Positions 13,053-24,915 of a stretch of DNA of 64,000 nucleotides are shown one piece after another (within the stretch, counting starts at the first letter, position 1; the number at the start of each line of letters is the position of its first letter). This DNA comes from Pontederia crassipes (lineage: Eukaryota > Streptophyta > Magnoliopsida > Commelinales > Pontederiaceae): positions 30,012,874 through 30,076,873 of the forward strand of contig CM060195.1 of assembly GCA_030549335.1 (NCBI GenBank), given 5' to 3'. Under the pieces are notes generated by a model, which searched no databases, was not told where the DNA came from, and worked only from the letters and a program-made list of their open reading frames with translations. The position numbers and the translations under genes are program-made.

Positions 13053-16000
13053 TTACCTAATATTTTTTTGTCGAGTATACGCTACATTACAATTCATTTC
13101 AAGCATTGACATTATCCTCATTGTCAATTCTAGCCCAACTTGTGAAATTGTATTGTGCATCATCAATGGAGTTTTGTTGTACACATTCAGTGTAAGTGTC
13201 ATCATTCTCTTCATGTGATTTACTTCCCATGTCATAAAGATCTCTTGGCTTTGTCATAACTGTAATTAACCAATCTTTTTTTGTAGCATCCTCCACATAA
13301 AAAACTTGTTTTGCTTTGATGAAAATATAAAAGGATCATCACGTAGGTTCTTTCCAGTGTGTATCAATTTAGAGAAGTTCACAAGAGTAAAGCCATTTGA
13401 GTCTTTCTTAAGACCTCTTGGAGAATTAATATCAACCCAATCACATTTAAAAAGGACAACCTTATACTTTCCATAATAGTCTAGCTCCAAAATTTCAGTA
13501 AGTGCCCCATAATAATTCTTTCCTTCAGCTTCCACTACAACTCCACTATTTTGAGTTTTGTGATACTTTTCTCCATTCTTAGTATGAAAACGAAAGCCGT
13601 TAATGATAAAACCTTCAAAACTTCTAACAATATTGTTGGGTCCTTGAGAGAGAGCTATTACTTCTTCAGAACAGTTAGAATCATCTAATTCTGGAACCTA
13701 AAAAGGTAGAGTCATATTTATAATAAATTTATGCTTCATAAGATAATATGTATTTTAGTAAATAATAAAAGCTTACTTTTCGCAGCAACCACTCGGCAAA
13801 ATTTTCAACCAACCATTTATTCAAAACATTTTGATTAGGTCGAATGTTTCGATTGTCACACCATTGAGAAGTTAAAAATTCTCTACATCATATAATCAAA
13901 TAGAACATTACTTTATAAAAATTATATACTTAAGCTTATATTAGTAATTAAGAAAATACAAACCCATGATAGGTTGACATCTTGTCACTATGGAGCAAGA
14001 CATAGCGATGTGCTTGAGACAAAGTTTTTTCATCGATGGTCATAACCCGATCTTTTCCAATATATCATCCACCAGAAGAGAATAAATAGTTTTCTCCATC
14101 TGCAACCTCATAATTTCTTTGTGGTCGATTGAACGCAGTCTCCTTATGAGCAAGGTATCTTGAAAAAAATATAAGGCATTCATCTGCTATATATCCTTCA
14201 GCGATTGATCCTTCAGGTTGTGCTCTATTACGAACATATGATTTTAGTCACACCAAAAATCTTCATAGAATGTGATTTTATGTGTGATTTTTTGTATATT
14301 TTAGCATATGATGTAAAAAATAATATATAGACACTCACCTTTCGATTTGATACATCCATCGATATTGTACAGGCCCACCAAGTTTAACCTCATAAGGTAA
14401 ATGGATGATTAAATGAATCATAATGGTAAAAAATCCTGGAGGAAATATCTTCTCCATTTGACAAAGTATTAGTGTAGCTCGCGACTGCAACTCATCGAGC
14501 TCAATTGGATTCAAAGTTTTAGAGCATAACTTTTTGAAAAATGCTGATAATTCTGAAATGGTATGGACAACATGATTGGACATAACTCCTCGTAATGCAA
14601 GTGGAAGAATATCTTGCATTAATATGTGATTATCATGAGATTTGAGGTTAGAAAGCTTGTGTTCCATTAGGTTAACACATCTAGATATATTAGAAGCATA
14701 CCCATTTGGCACTTTCAAATTTTGAAGGACTGTTAAAAATAAATCTTTCTCTTGTATAGACATATTATAAGACGCTGGAGGTAAGTGAGTTTTTCCATTA
14801 TGAAGGACTTTGGGATGGAGTTCGTGCCTAATGTCCATGTCTTGCATATCCAATCGAGCTTTTAGATTGTCTTTAGTCTTACCTTCCAAATTCAACAATG
14901 TACCAATTATATTATCACATACATTTTTTTTCTATATGCATGACATCCAAATTATGATGAAGTATATTATACTTCCAATAAGGTAAATAAAAAAAATACT
15001 CTTCTTTTTCAAAAGTGAATTTGTCTCAGCGTTTTCATTTTGAACTTCAACCTCATCAGTGACTAGTGAATTAAAACTATTATCGTCATCAAATATTTCT
15101 TCAATTTGTATTCTTATTATGGATTCATCTTCCCTTACTCTTTTTCTAGATGAGTTTGATGACTTACCATATATGTGATTTAATTGTTCAACTTGTTTCA
15201 AGACTTCAATACCAGAAGGAGGTATTGGAGTTGATTTTAGCTCAATAGTGCCATCAAATAAATCTTTTTCAAATCAAAAATGATGATTTGGATCTAACCA
15301 TCTATGATGCCCCATGTACGAAAATTTTCGTCCATGATTAAGCCACCTAGAATGAGTTGATTTTTCACAACAAGGACAAGCTATCCTCCCTTTTGTACTC
15401 CAACCCGATAAGTTTGCATATGCAGGAAAATCATTGATAGTCCACATAAGTGCAGCTTTTAAAATAAAATTCTCACTAGTTGAAGAATCATATGCATTAA
15501 CTCCTTCCCACAATAAATTCAATTCTTCAATGGTTGTAAGTAAACATCAATATCATTTCCAGGACCTTTTTCTCCTAGTATAACCATTGATCAAATAAGG
15601 GAAGGCTTTTTCATGCATGCCCAAGGTTCCATGTTGTATGTTACTAAAACAACAGGCCAAGTACTATATGTTGAGCTCATGGTCCGAAAAGGATTGAACC
15701 CATCACTAGCTAAGCCTAGTCTCACACTTCGAGGATCAGAGGCAAAATTAGGATATCGCTCATCAAATGCCTTCCAAGCTTCTCCATCTATAGGATGTCT
15801 TAGAATCCCATCCTTTGTACGATCTTCTTTATGCCATTTCATAGATAAGGCTGTTTTAGAAGAATTGTACAAACGTTTTAGTCGAAGTATTAGTGGAAAA
15901 TATCGCAAAACTTTTACTGGCTTTTTCTTCTTTGATGTGATGGTAATTCCATTAGTATAATCACCACTCTCATTTTCTTTAATATTTGACCACCTTGAAC

Positions 16001-16746
16001 TCCCACATACATGACAAGATTCAGTACTATTGTTTTCACCTCGAAATAATATGCAGTCATTTGGATAGGCATGGATCTTTTCATATCCAAGATCCATTTC
16101 TTTTATCATCTTCTTTTCATCATAATATGTTGATGGTAAGATTGTACCTTCTAGAAATGCTTCATTGAGTAATTCAAGCAACATTGAGAAGGATTTTCCA
16201 GACCACCCATTCAACACTTTAAGATGATAAAGATTCAATGCAAAAGATATGGTAGAAAAGTTTTTACAACCAGGATAAAGTAGTTTTTCACATTCTTTTA
16301 TCTTATCATTAAGAGTTGTAGTACATTCATTCATACTTTCATTACCTCCAGTTATATTAGTACCTCGATCATCATTTAAAGAGTCATCTGAGATCTAAGT
16401 GCGTCTCTAAACATTTCCCTTATGTCACCAGCTTCATTTATTGTTTGATGAGTATCGTCTGCCCTAATATCATTAAGTGTAGATTGAGGATGTGGAATAT
16501 CATTAGGTACCGAAGAAAAACTTTCTCCGTGAAAAATCCAAGTTGTGTAGCCATATAAAAATCCATTCCATGCCAAGTGATGTTCCACTAGTTTGGTTCA
16601 TGAGAAAATTTGTTGAAACATTTTTTACATGGACAAACTATTTTTCCATCAAATAATGCATTATCATATGCAAATTTGATAAAAGATTGTATGCCTCGAA
16701 GATATTCAGGATGTGTTCTTGACTTTTGAATCCAAGTTTCATCCAT
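13053..16746 (-). pseudogene. TNPD-like CACTA transposase, broken
   Basis: The main transposase of the element, which would cut the terminal repeats. In order from 16746: the transposase-associated domain (MDETWIQKSRTHPEYLRG...CPCKKCFNKF), HHLAWNGFLYGYTTWIFHGE, the Transposase_21/TNP2 core (16334-15274, with LGLASDGFNPF, STWPVVLVTYNMEPWACMK, and DFPAYANLSGWSTKGRIACPCC), a DUF4218-type region (14898-14335, ending LGGPVQYRWMYQIER), SIAEGYIADECLIFFSRYL (about 14200), and a DUF4216-type end (13700-13053, with KYKVVLFKCDWVD and KPRDLYDM). The natural start is probably the Met at 16746. Some gaps look like introns, but several frame changes and stops (for example near 13270) show it is dead. Confidence 0.85.
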
Positions 16747-16865
16747 GAGTCCAAATATATATAAAAGATTATCTGAAACATTAAACCGAAGATATACCAA
16801 ATTAACATATATTGTTCACATGCCATATTTAAAAAATTATCATATTTAACATGTCTACCAAAGTA

Positions 16866-17731
16866 AAGAGAGAACGCCTCTTTCGAAAGAGAGGTGCCAA
16901 AATACACTCTCTCCAGTCGAACGAGAGAGACGCTCAAACTCTCTCTACAGAAAGAAAGCTCGACGCAAAGAGAGAGCGCGCCCCTCTATCTGAAATAGAT
17001 CAGAGAAGGGGGCGCCTCTCTCTCTTTGCGAGAGAAGGGGGTGCCTCTCTCTGCGAGAGAGGGGCGCGCACCCCTTTGCGCGCCTCTCTCTCTGTAGAGA
17101 GGGGCGCTCTCTCTCTGTAGAGAGAGAGGGCGTGCACCCCCTCACAGAGAGAGAGAGGGTGTGCGCCCCTCTCGCACCATTCTCTCTGTAGAGAGAGAGA
17201 GAGGGAGCGCGCCCCTCTTGCGCCACTCTCTCTGCAGAGAGAGAGAGGGCGCGCGCCTCTCTCTCTGCAGAGAGAGAGGTTGTGCCCCCCTCTCGCGCAA
17301 GAGAGCGCGTCCCTCTCTCTCTCACTCTGCAGAGAGAGGGGCTCGCGCTCTCTCTGTCTATGCGCCCCTCTCTCTGCAGAGCGTGATAGGGGCACGCGCC
17401 CCTCTAGAGAGAGAGAGAGAGCGTGTGCCCCTCTCTCTGTCTGCGCGCCCTCTCTCTCTCTGCAGATTGAGAGAGAGCGCGCCCCTCTCTCTGCAGACTG
17501 AGAGAGAGAGAGAGCGCGCGCCCCTTTCCGTAGATAGAGAGAGAGAGGGCATCCTCTCTCTCTGTCTGCAAAGAGAGGGGCGCGCGCTCTCTCTCTCTCT
17601 GCAGAGAGAGAGGGCGCGCACCCTCTCTCTCTGTAGAGAGGGGCGCGCGCTCTCTCTCTCTCTGAGAGAGGGGCGCGCGCTCTCTCTCTCTCTGCAGAGA
17701 GAGGGGCGCTCTCTCTCTTGCATGTTAGAGG
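16866..17731. repeat. CT/GA-CG minisatellite with CTGCAG palindromes
   Basis: About 870 bases made almost only of CTCTCTCT, GAGAGAGA, GGGGCGCGCGCC and CTGCAG words. Typical units read CTCTCTCTGCAGAGAGAGAG followed by a GC-rich GGCGCGC spacer. Each unit is close to self-complementary. Both strands are open in several frames (up to 196 codons), which is a by-product of the repeat: the products would be Arg/Glu/Ser/Leu-rich low-complexity chains. It lies inside the CACTA element. Confidence 0.9.
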
Positions 17732-18789
17732 TGTGCTACGTTTTCAAATAAAAAAATATTGAAAAAAAGAGAAGAACTTACCGAAAAAATTCGTCTTGAT
17801 CTTCAAAAAAAAGGATCACAATTGCAGAAGTTGATCTTGATCTTCGAAGAAAGATTCACAATTGAGGAGGAAGAAGAAGAAGAAGCATTAAAAAGTTTTC
17901 AACAAAATAAACTATAACTCTAATCATTATTTAATTTGTTATCATAGGGTTAGTTATATTTAAGAGGCAAATAAGATAAGTTAACTATATATATATATAT
18001 ATATATATATTATAACATTGTTATTAGAATATATAATTATAAATTTCGAAATTATTTAAATATATATGAATGTTTTTATTGTTGGTTAAATTAGATAAAA
18101 AATAATCTATTAATTATTATATAATTTATTGTTAAGTGTTAGATATATAAAGTCACAAATAAGATAAACATTACTTCTAAATATATAACTATAAATTTCG
18201 AAATTATTTAGATATATATTAACTTTTACTCTTGCTTAAATTAGATAAAAAATAATATCTAAAAGTCATAATTAGATAACCTAACAATATATTTATTTTA
18301 CATAAATTACTTGTAAAATCTTTTTTTTAATTTAAACCCCATAAAACTTGGTGTCAACTAAAAATTTTAAAGTTAATCACGAGTTTTAAATAGGTTTGAA
18401 GTTATAAGTAATATTATAAAGCCAATAAAATTATGCTACCATTAGAACCTAAAAAATTGTTCTGCTAATGCAATTCAACCAAACACTTAACTGAAAATTC
18501 AATATTTTAATATGACATCATATTTGAAATTCAATTTTAAAAATACTATTGAATGAACTTCAAATTATTTATGATCGTAAATGGATACTTGATCATCCTC
18601 AATCATTAATTATATCAAAGAGCTTCAAATCATTAATAATCTAGACATTGTTCAAAGTTTAAATTTGGCCGATTTGAGTTCTTGGTTAAGTTAGATTCTA
18701 TCAAAATTTAATAATAATCGAGTCTAGTACAAAGTATTTCAAAAACTAACTTAATTTGACTTATATTTAAGTTTATTTAGCTTTAAAAT
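17732..18789. other. AT-rich stretch between the CACTA element and the WAK kinase fragment
   Basis: No gene seen. It holds a TA run at about 17980-18010 and two diverged copies of an approximately 130-base unit containing 'ttaaattagataaaaaataat' (about 18090 and 18235). It ends abruptly where the WAK copy 2 kinase sequence resumes. Confidence 0.5.
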
Positions 18790-19432
18790 TTTTCATAGGG
18801 ACATGAAATCCTCAAATATACTTTTGGATGATTATTACACAGTAAAAGTATCTGATTTTGGGGCTTCGAGGCTTATTCCAATTGACCACACTCATATATT
18901 CATAGACATACAAAGTACATTTGGATATCTAGATCCGAAATACTATCAGACATCACAACTAACTGAGAAGAGTGATGTATATAGCTTTGGTGTCATTCTT
19001 CTGGAATTGTTAACAGGGCGAGAGCTAATCACTTTTGCTCAAAATGGGGAAGAAAGCAATTTAGTGACGCAGTTTCTTCAAGCATTGAGAGAGGATCAAG
19101 AACTAGAATTTATGGAGGCTAGAGTTATAGAGGAAACAACGAGAGAAGATCTTGATAAAGTTGAAAATCTTGCAGAAATGTGCCTTAGGTTAAAAGGCAC
19201 TGAAAGACCCACAATGAGAGAAGTGGAGATTGAATTGAGATGCTTGCAGAAGGCCTATATGAAAGGAAGATATAAAGGGATTGCACAAGGAAATGAAGAA
19301 AGTATGCCTATACATCCATATATTTCTTGTTATCAATCTTCCATAAGCCCAATTATGCAACCACACAGTCATGGTACAAGGAACTATAGCCTAGAAATGG
19401 AGTTTATTTCTTCAATGAGACACCCCCGGTGA
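18790..19432 (+). pseudogene. WAK-like receptor kinase copy 2, distal kinase fragment
   Basis: C-terminal half of a WAK kinase domain. It starts within subdomain VIb at [18 protein letters not shown] and continues through [45 protein letters not shown] and the C-lobe ([16 protein letters not shown]) to a short tail ending SMRHPR and a stop. The reading frame is clean over 210 codons. The glycine loop, catalytic Lys and activation of the N-lobe are absent, so the product could not be a kinase. Orientation, position and sequence make it the partner of the ectodomain at 7817-9310, now separated by the CACTA element and a deletion. The Met within HRDM is only an apparent start. Confidence 0.88.
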
Positions 19433-19857
19433 TTGTCATATATCTTATTTATTATGTTTACGTAGCATAATTAATAAATTATTTGGTACTAGCTGCTTTT
19501 TCTTGTATTTTAGTGGTTGATCACTAGCTATTGTTTGGTTGATATATTAAAACTTGAAATCTTTGTTTGGTGTATTGAACGTTTCAAATTTTATGAGATT
19601 AATAATATTTAATGAAAGTAGAATTTGAGATAACTCTTGTAATTATATACGGACGATGTGGAAAATAGCTACTTCCATAAGCTATTTCAAGAATTTCATT
19701 GAAAAAATAAATAAAGTGAAAATTAAAGTAATTTAGTTTCAAAGAGTCATCTAATTCACATGCAATTTATTTACCACCTATGCATTTACCACGTTGCAAA
19801 TATAAATAGTTTGATTTCCAGCAAACATAATCACAAGATCATCATTTGATCTCATTA
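19433..19857. other. 3' flank of WAK copy 2
   Basis: Non-coding. The first 150 bases resemble the flanks of copies 1 and 3 ('ttgatatattaaaacttgaa'). Nothing else is recognised before the CACTA-type terminus at 19858. Confidence 0.5.
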
Positions 19858-20604
19858 CACTATAAGAAAATCGCGAAGTTCCGACGTACAAGGATCCTTT
19901 GTATTTTTCGGCGACATTTGCGATAGAAAGAAAAACCTTTTCGGAATATCGACAGTCATAGCCTTCAAAGTTTTCTATGCATCAATAATTCCAAAGGATA
20001 GGGTCGTCAATAATTAAATTAATAATATAATTACATAAATATAATAGAAGAATATATTTAATATTTAATTATTAATACTTTTGACGGTCCCATCCTTTGA
20101 AATTACCGATGAAGTCTCCATCAGTCAGTCATTCTGGAGGATAGGACCATCAATCATTAAATTATAATAAAGTCATATGTAATATACTATAAGCATATGT
20201 TTAATATTTTATTATTAATTTTTTTTTATGATCTTATCCTTCAAAATTACCAACGAATTTTTCATCCATAGTTTATTCCGAAGAAAAGGACCATTAGTAA
20301 TTAAATTAATAATAAATGTATATTATATAAGCATATGTTTAATAGTTTATTATTAATATTTTTTATGGTGTCATCCTTTGGAATTACCGATGGATTGAAA
20401 ATTTAATTTCGTTCCCACTTAACTTTCTTGCCTCATTTTTCTAATCTCCCAACATCTCTCACTCTCCCCTCTCTCACGCTCTACTCTCCCTCTCCCCTCT
20501 CTCTCTCACTCTTTCCATCTCTCCATCTCACCCCTCTTTCTCCCTCTCACTCTTTCACTCCCACAACTTCGGTTATGGTCGTCCTCTCGACTCCGGCGAC
20601 CTCC
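19858..20604 (+). mobile_element. CACTA-type element, left end only
   Basis: Starts CACTATAAGAAAATCGCG, matching the CACTACAAGAAAA termini elsewhere in the window. Subterminal words TCCGACG, TTTCGGCGAC and CCGATG follow, with three alternating copies of an approximately 130-base unit containing 'gatccttt/aaaggat' and 'gtcatcctttggaattacc'. A CT-rich stretch (20430-20560) precedes the solo LTR inserted at 20609. A little more of the element may follow (21684-21740). The right end is not found. No transposase is seen, so it is non-autonomous. Confidence 0.55.
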
Positions 20605-20608
20605 CATG

Positions 20609-21683
20609 TGTCATGCCCCATTCTTCAGCCACGTCCAAGGACGAACGTGGGACGAAGCGACAGGCAAAGCTGGGATGCAGGCGGCGCCCACTTTGGCAGA
20701 ATGCACACTTTGACATTCTGCGCACTTTGGCATTCTGTCCGGTTTGGCAGAATGCCCACAATGATAGCGGCCCAGAGCAGTGCAGCGCGCATCTGGGTAG
20801 CAGAGGGGAAATTCCATCCCAAGACAAAATGGCCCGTCCCAAAGTGTCCTAGAAGATGGCATGTGTCAAGTAGGACAACTGGCCATGAGAGGTTGCTCGT
20901 GGTTGATTCGCCCAAGATGAAGGAGGATCGTAGAGGATTTGGCCGGCCAACTAATTCCATGAAATCGGGATGATCAGGAGGATCATTCCGGCCGTGATCT
21001 TGGGGAGAAGATCAGGAGTAATAAGAAGGATTACTACAGCCAACATCCTCATGAGAAGATCGTGGATGGTCTTGAGGAAATCGGGAAGGATCTTGTGGAG
21101 AAGATCCTAACAACAAAGATTATCCCAGAAGATCAAGACAGGTCGAGTGGATCATGTCGTGAGGATCATTTCGGGCAGATTCTAGTGAGAAGATCATAAG
21201 GGGATTTTGAAGAGAAGATCCTATGCCAACTAAGGGGGTTTTGCAAAGCAAGGAATCGAGGAGGAAATCTCACGAGATCAGCTAGAGAATCGAGAAGGAG
21301 ATCCCAAGATATTAGACAAGAGAATCAAGGAGGAAGATCTCAAGATATCAATAGGGAAATTGAGAGGTTCCTAGAATCTCAGCCATATCAGAGAGTGGTT
21401 AATATTGTAACCATCCTTTCATGTATAAATAGACCCTCGGGTCAGCTTTTGTATTCATGCAATCGGAGTAGCGATTGAGTGCCTGTTGAAGTCGAATATA
21501 CTAGCTTTCCCCCACAACTCCGAGTTATTTTCCTTGTGTCTTGTCTCATCTACATTTAATTTCCGCTACGTGTTTGTGCGGTCGTCGAGAGGATGCCCGA
21601 TCAGGTTGCTTGGTGCCTCGTGCGAAAGGTATCCAAGGCCGGTCGCGCTCAAGTTTCTAAACCAGGAACTTCGGGCCATGACA
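20609..21683 (+). mobile_element. Solo LTR, probably Ty3/Gypsy
   Basis: Runs from TGTCATGCCCC to GGCCATGACA: TG...CA ends with inverted TGTCATG/CATGACA tips, about 1,075 bases. It is flanked on both sides by CATG (20605-20608 and 21684-21687), a short target duplication. A TATAAATA box lies at 21424. No internal retroelement genes sit on either side, so this is a solo LTR left by recombination. The TGTCATGCCCC start is common in plant Gypsy elements; the family is inferred from that alone. Confidence 0.7.
21424..21431 (+). promoter_or_regulatory. TATA box of the solo LTR
   Basis: TATAAATA about 260 bases before the LTR end, the usual place for the U3/R promoter. Confidence 0.45.
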
Positions 21684-21740
21684 CATGGCTCTGATGACTC
21701 CAGCTTCGGACACCCTCTTCCCTTCCATCTTTCTCTCTCA

Positions 21741-23165
21741 TGATTCCTATATGATGAAAAACATCAAGAGGGGGTGCATTGGTGTATACAAATTATAACC
21801 GAAAAGCCATAAAAAATTGATTTTTAAAAAATGAGATCACAAGCAAGTAAAAGACTAGTAAGAAGAATCAAAACGCAGGAAGGTGCAATATGTTGACGAG
21901 ATTCGGTCCAACTCTTTGGCCTACGTCTCCGCTCCAACTTCCCAACTTTGAGACCGTCGGAGATTCATTAGCTTTTTCTTTTTTTGTATGGAAAGAATAA
22001 CTCTTTCTACATCACAATGTCTTCTTTGCTCAAGAGGCAAGACACACATCTTCTTACAACGAGCTCTCAAACTCTCTAAATAAGAATACAAGATTCTCTC
22101 CAATTCTCTCTTCTTACAAAGAACGCTCACACCTAGAAACTAGAAGATGCAAGGGATAATTTGCAAGATTAGGCTCAAAAAAATGCTTTGGACTTGAAGG
22201 GAGCTTTTAGAGTGATTTGCCTTGCTTGGATAATCTTTCTTTAGTCTTTTGAATCCCTTTTATAGGCTTCTCTTGAAAATATGACCGTTGTAAATTAATT
22301 TAAAAAAGTTGTGTTGTCACTTCTAAAACGGTCGATCGTTTTAGTTTCCAGCGTCTGTTTTGCACAACAACTAGCCGTTATTCCTTTTTGTTGTATGCTC
22401 AGCGGTCGCCCGTTATAATATTGGGCGTCCATTCTTTATTTAATAATAGCAGTTGCATTTGTCTTTTCTGCATAGTTTTTCATTGATAGGAGTCCATAGA
22501 AGGATTTAACCGTTGTCGTTGCTTTTGCTTCTCATAATGGTCGACAGAAAGTGATTCGGTCGTCCGATTTAGAAATGTTTGTGCTCTCTATAACTATCAA
22601 TTGTCCATTTTTAAAATGTTCATTCTTTTTGTCACCCCAAAACGGTCGAGCGAAATAGTTTTTTTCGTTCAATTTAGAAATGTCCACGCTCTCTGTAATT
22701 AGCGATTGTTCATGCAGCTACTCAGGTCGTGCATTTTGAACTTGATCTTTGCCTTAACATTCATAACGATCGATCGAAGGTGATTCGGTCGTCCGATTAA
22801 AAATGTCCGCGCTCTCTGTAATCTGTGGTTATTCATGTGGCTATTTCACTCGTCCGTTTTGTATTTGATCTTTCTTTTGACACTCATAACGGTCGATCAA
22901 AATTGATTCAGTGGTCTGATTTATGAAAGTCCTTTCTCTCTGTAATTTAGCGATCATTCCAGATCTTTTCAGTCGTCCATTATGCGTAAAAACATGCGCT
23001 CGATAGGGTTTTGGTCGTCCAATTGTGACGCTGAAAACATTCGACAACCTATTTCTTCTTGAAAAATATTTAACATGTTCACACTAACATTTCAAGCACA
23101 ATTAGTACATCATCTTTCTTATTTGCTATCATCAAAATACTTAGAATATGGTTTTTGGACCAACA
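21741..23165 (-). repeat. 3' LTR of Copia fossil B
   Basis: About 1.4 kb. On the + strand it starts TGATTCC and ends GGACCAACA, so on its own strand it begins TGTTGGTCC directly after a purine tract. It contains repeated 'ggtcgatcg'-type words (22330-22990) and shares its left-end pattern 'atcaagag..gggggtg' with the partial LTR at 54353. Confidence 0.7.
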
Positions 23166-24096
23166 ATCTCTCCTTTTTTTATGATGGCAAACAAAGTAAC
23201 AAGGAGATAGATAAATAACAAAATGTAAATTTCTCCCTCTTAAAATTTATCCCCCTTAATTAATGCTTATCTTGTGATATCAAAAAAATATTATTAGCTC
23301 CCCCTTAATCAAAGCATATTTTTTCTTTATAATATAAAACATAATAATATAAACAGAAACAATAGACAATATAACATAGACAAAATGACATCCATCCATA
23401 GATAAGATCATGGTCAAGATAACAAATGACAATATCCATCGATCATAAATAAAAACATGGTGAAGATGACAATATCCATCCATCATAGATAAAAGCATGG
23501 TCAAGATAACAACACATCCATACTCATAGTCACAACTAACAAAACATCTAACATCCACATATATATAGCCACATCTATCATCCATACAAACTAACACCCA
23601 TACAAATAGTCTTCGTCACAATACACATCTTCCCACCCCCACCCCCTTTTGACGTAATGAAAGTGGAGAACAAAATGAAGAAAAACTAAACATCTAGAGC
23701 ATTGTCGGGCGGTGGAGGCGTAGCTCGCTCATAAAGTGAAGTATCGAAGCCCTGAGAGCGAAAGTATGTGAATAGACAATCCTAATTGCAATGATGATCA
23801 ATCTCTAGGCGCTCCATGTGTGAAGTCATGTCATCTAAACGTCTATCGATGTCGTCCATACGTGTGATCATCCCATCCCACTCATCACGTGAAGGGACTG
23901 TAGATGCATGCCAGGCACTAGTCGGCGCAGATGGAGGACGTAGATATTTTTCCAATGAAGGTCATGTATCCTCCATAGGAGCTCTCGTAGGAATTTCTGT
24001 ATCTGTTGCATCATCAAAGTCCGAGTATTGTGGTGTTTCTTGTCCCTTCTTGCCAATGGATCTTTGCCAAGAAAGGATAACAATGGGTCTCTCAAA

Positions 24097-24915
24097 CTAG
24101 TGTGGCTCTGTCTCAAGAATAATAATATCTTTCTGACGAAAGATCCGAGTTAGAAAAGAACCGAAGTGAAGAATCATTTTGTGAGAGCATTTAGAGTCTA
24201 TTTTTTCTTTGGTGGATATGAAGTAATATATCATGTAGGCACCAAAATTGACTGGAGGAAGGTCATTCCGAAGAAGACAATAGAGAAGGCATAGGTCATA
24301 AAAGGTCATATTTGTGTAATGACCGGATCGAAGGAATAGAATGTGACTGACAATATAGTAAGCAACAAGAAGTGAGGGAGTCAACTTCTTTAGAATCCCT
24401 TTCATTGGAAGGTTACTTACTTCACCACAAAAGACAACCTCAAGAGCTTCGGTGATATAGATATCGGAGGGCCACTTATGAGTCACAATGTCTATAAGTC
24501 CTTTGGGAACATCAAAAGTCTCACAAATCAAGGATGGAGTGATCCTAATATTATGACCAAGAATTTTAGAAGTCACGTAAGATCGAGATTCAGGAAATGA
24601 TAGGTTGGCATAGAAAAGTCGAACTAACCTAGAATATACAGGAGCTTGGACATCAAGGAGTGGGAGCCACCCAATACCATAAAAAAGATCATGAACAAAC
24701 TTCATGTTAAGAGAATGTCAATCAGCTCTAATGCCACGTGCTACTTCTTTAGAGACATAAAGTTGTTCAAAATTTAAAGCAGTAGGCACGTCGGTAAATA
24801 GAAGAGAATCAAACTCCTCTAAAGGCGATATTGGAGAGGCTGACTGTGGGTAAGAGGAAGACCTTGGTTCTTTCCTCTTTCGAGGGTCGGCAATAAGCTT
24901 TTTCTTCGGTGGCAT
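24097..24915 (-). other. Extra reading frame downstream of pol in Copia fossil B
   Basis: Begins MPPKKKLIADPRKRKEPRSS (basic N-terminus) and continues with a region resembling the 'putative plant transposon protein' family often seen in plant LTR elements (YSRLVRLFYANL...ETFDVPKGLIDI). It lies between RNase H and the 3' LTR, the place where Sireviruses may carry an env-like frame. It shows no obvious signal peptide or membrane anchor, so I do not claim an envelope function. It is part of a broken element. Confidence 0.5.

Larger units (their letters stand above)
10169..17745 (-). mobile_element. CACTA (En/Spm) DNA transposon, decayed, right end not found
   Basis: The left terminal repeat is CACTACAAGAGAAATCA at 10169, followed by about 600 bases of short subterminal repeats built on GACGC/GCGTC-type words (10190-10800). 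Both classical CACTA genes follow on the - strand: TNPA-like (11212-12925) and TNPD-like (13053-16746). A CT/CG minisatellite (16866-17731) sits between the transposase 5' end and the missing right terminus. I searched by eye for a matching ...TTGTAGTG end up to 18790 and found none. The right end was therefore probably deleted, together with the 5' half of the WAK copy 2 kinase exon. Confidence 0.85.

Noticed and set aside
16851-17751. Overlapping open frames on both strands, up to 196 codons
   Set aside because: They arise from the CT/CG minisatellite, have only low-complexity Arg/Glu/Ser/Leu content and resemble no protein family.
17732-19857. Right terminus of the CACTA element that starts at 10169
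   Set aside because: No TTGTAGTG-like end was found; 'cttgtattttagtgg' near 19504 is in the WAK 3' flank and too poor a match.
20428-20973. 181-codon frame crossing 20609
   Set aside because: It runs from CT-rich transposon DNA into the solo LTR, so it is not a gene.
24097-24915. A host gene in the Copia fossil
   Set aside because: It lies on the same strand between RNase H and the LTR and resembles proteins typical of plant LTR elements.
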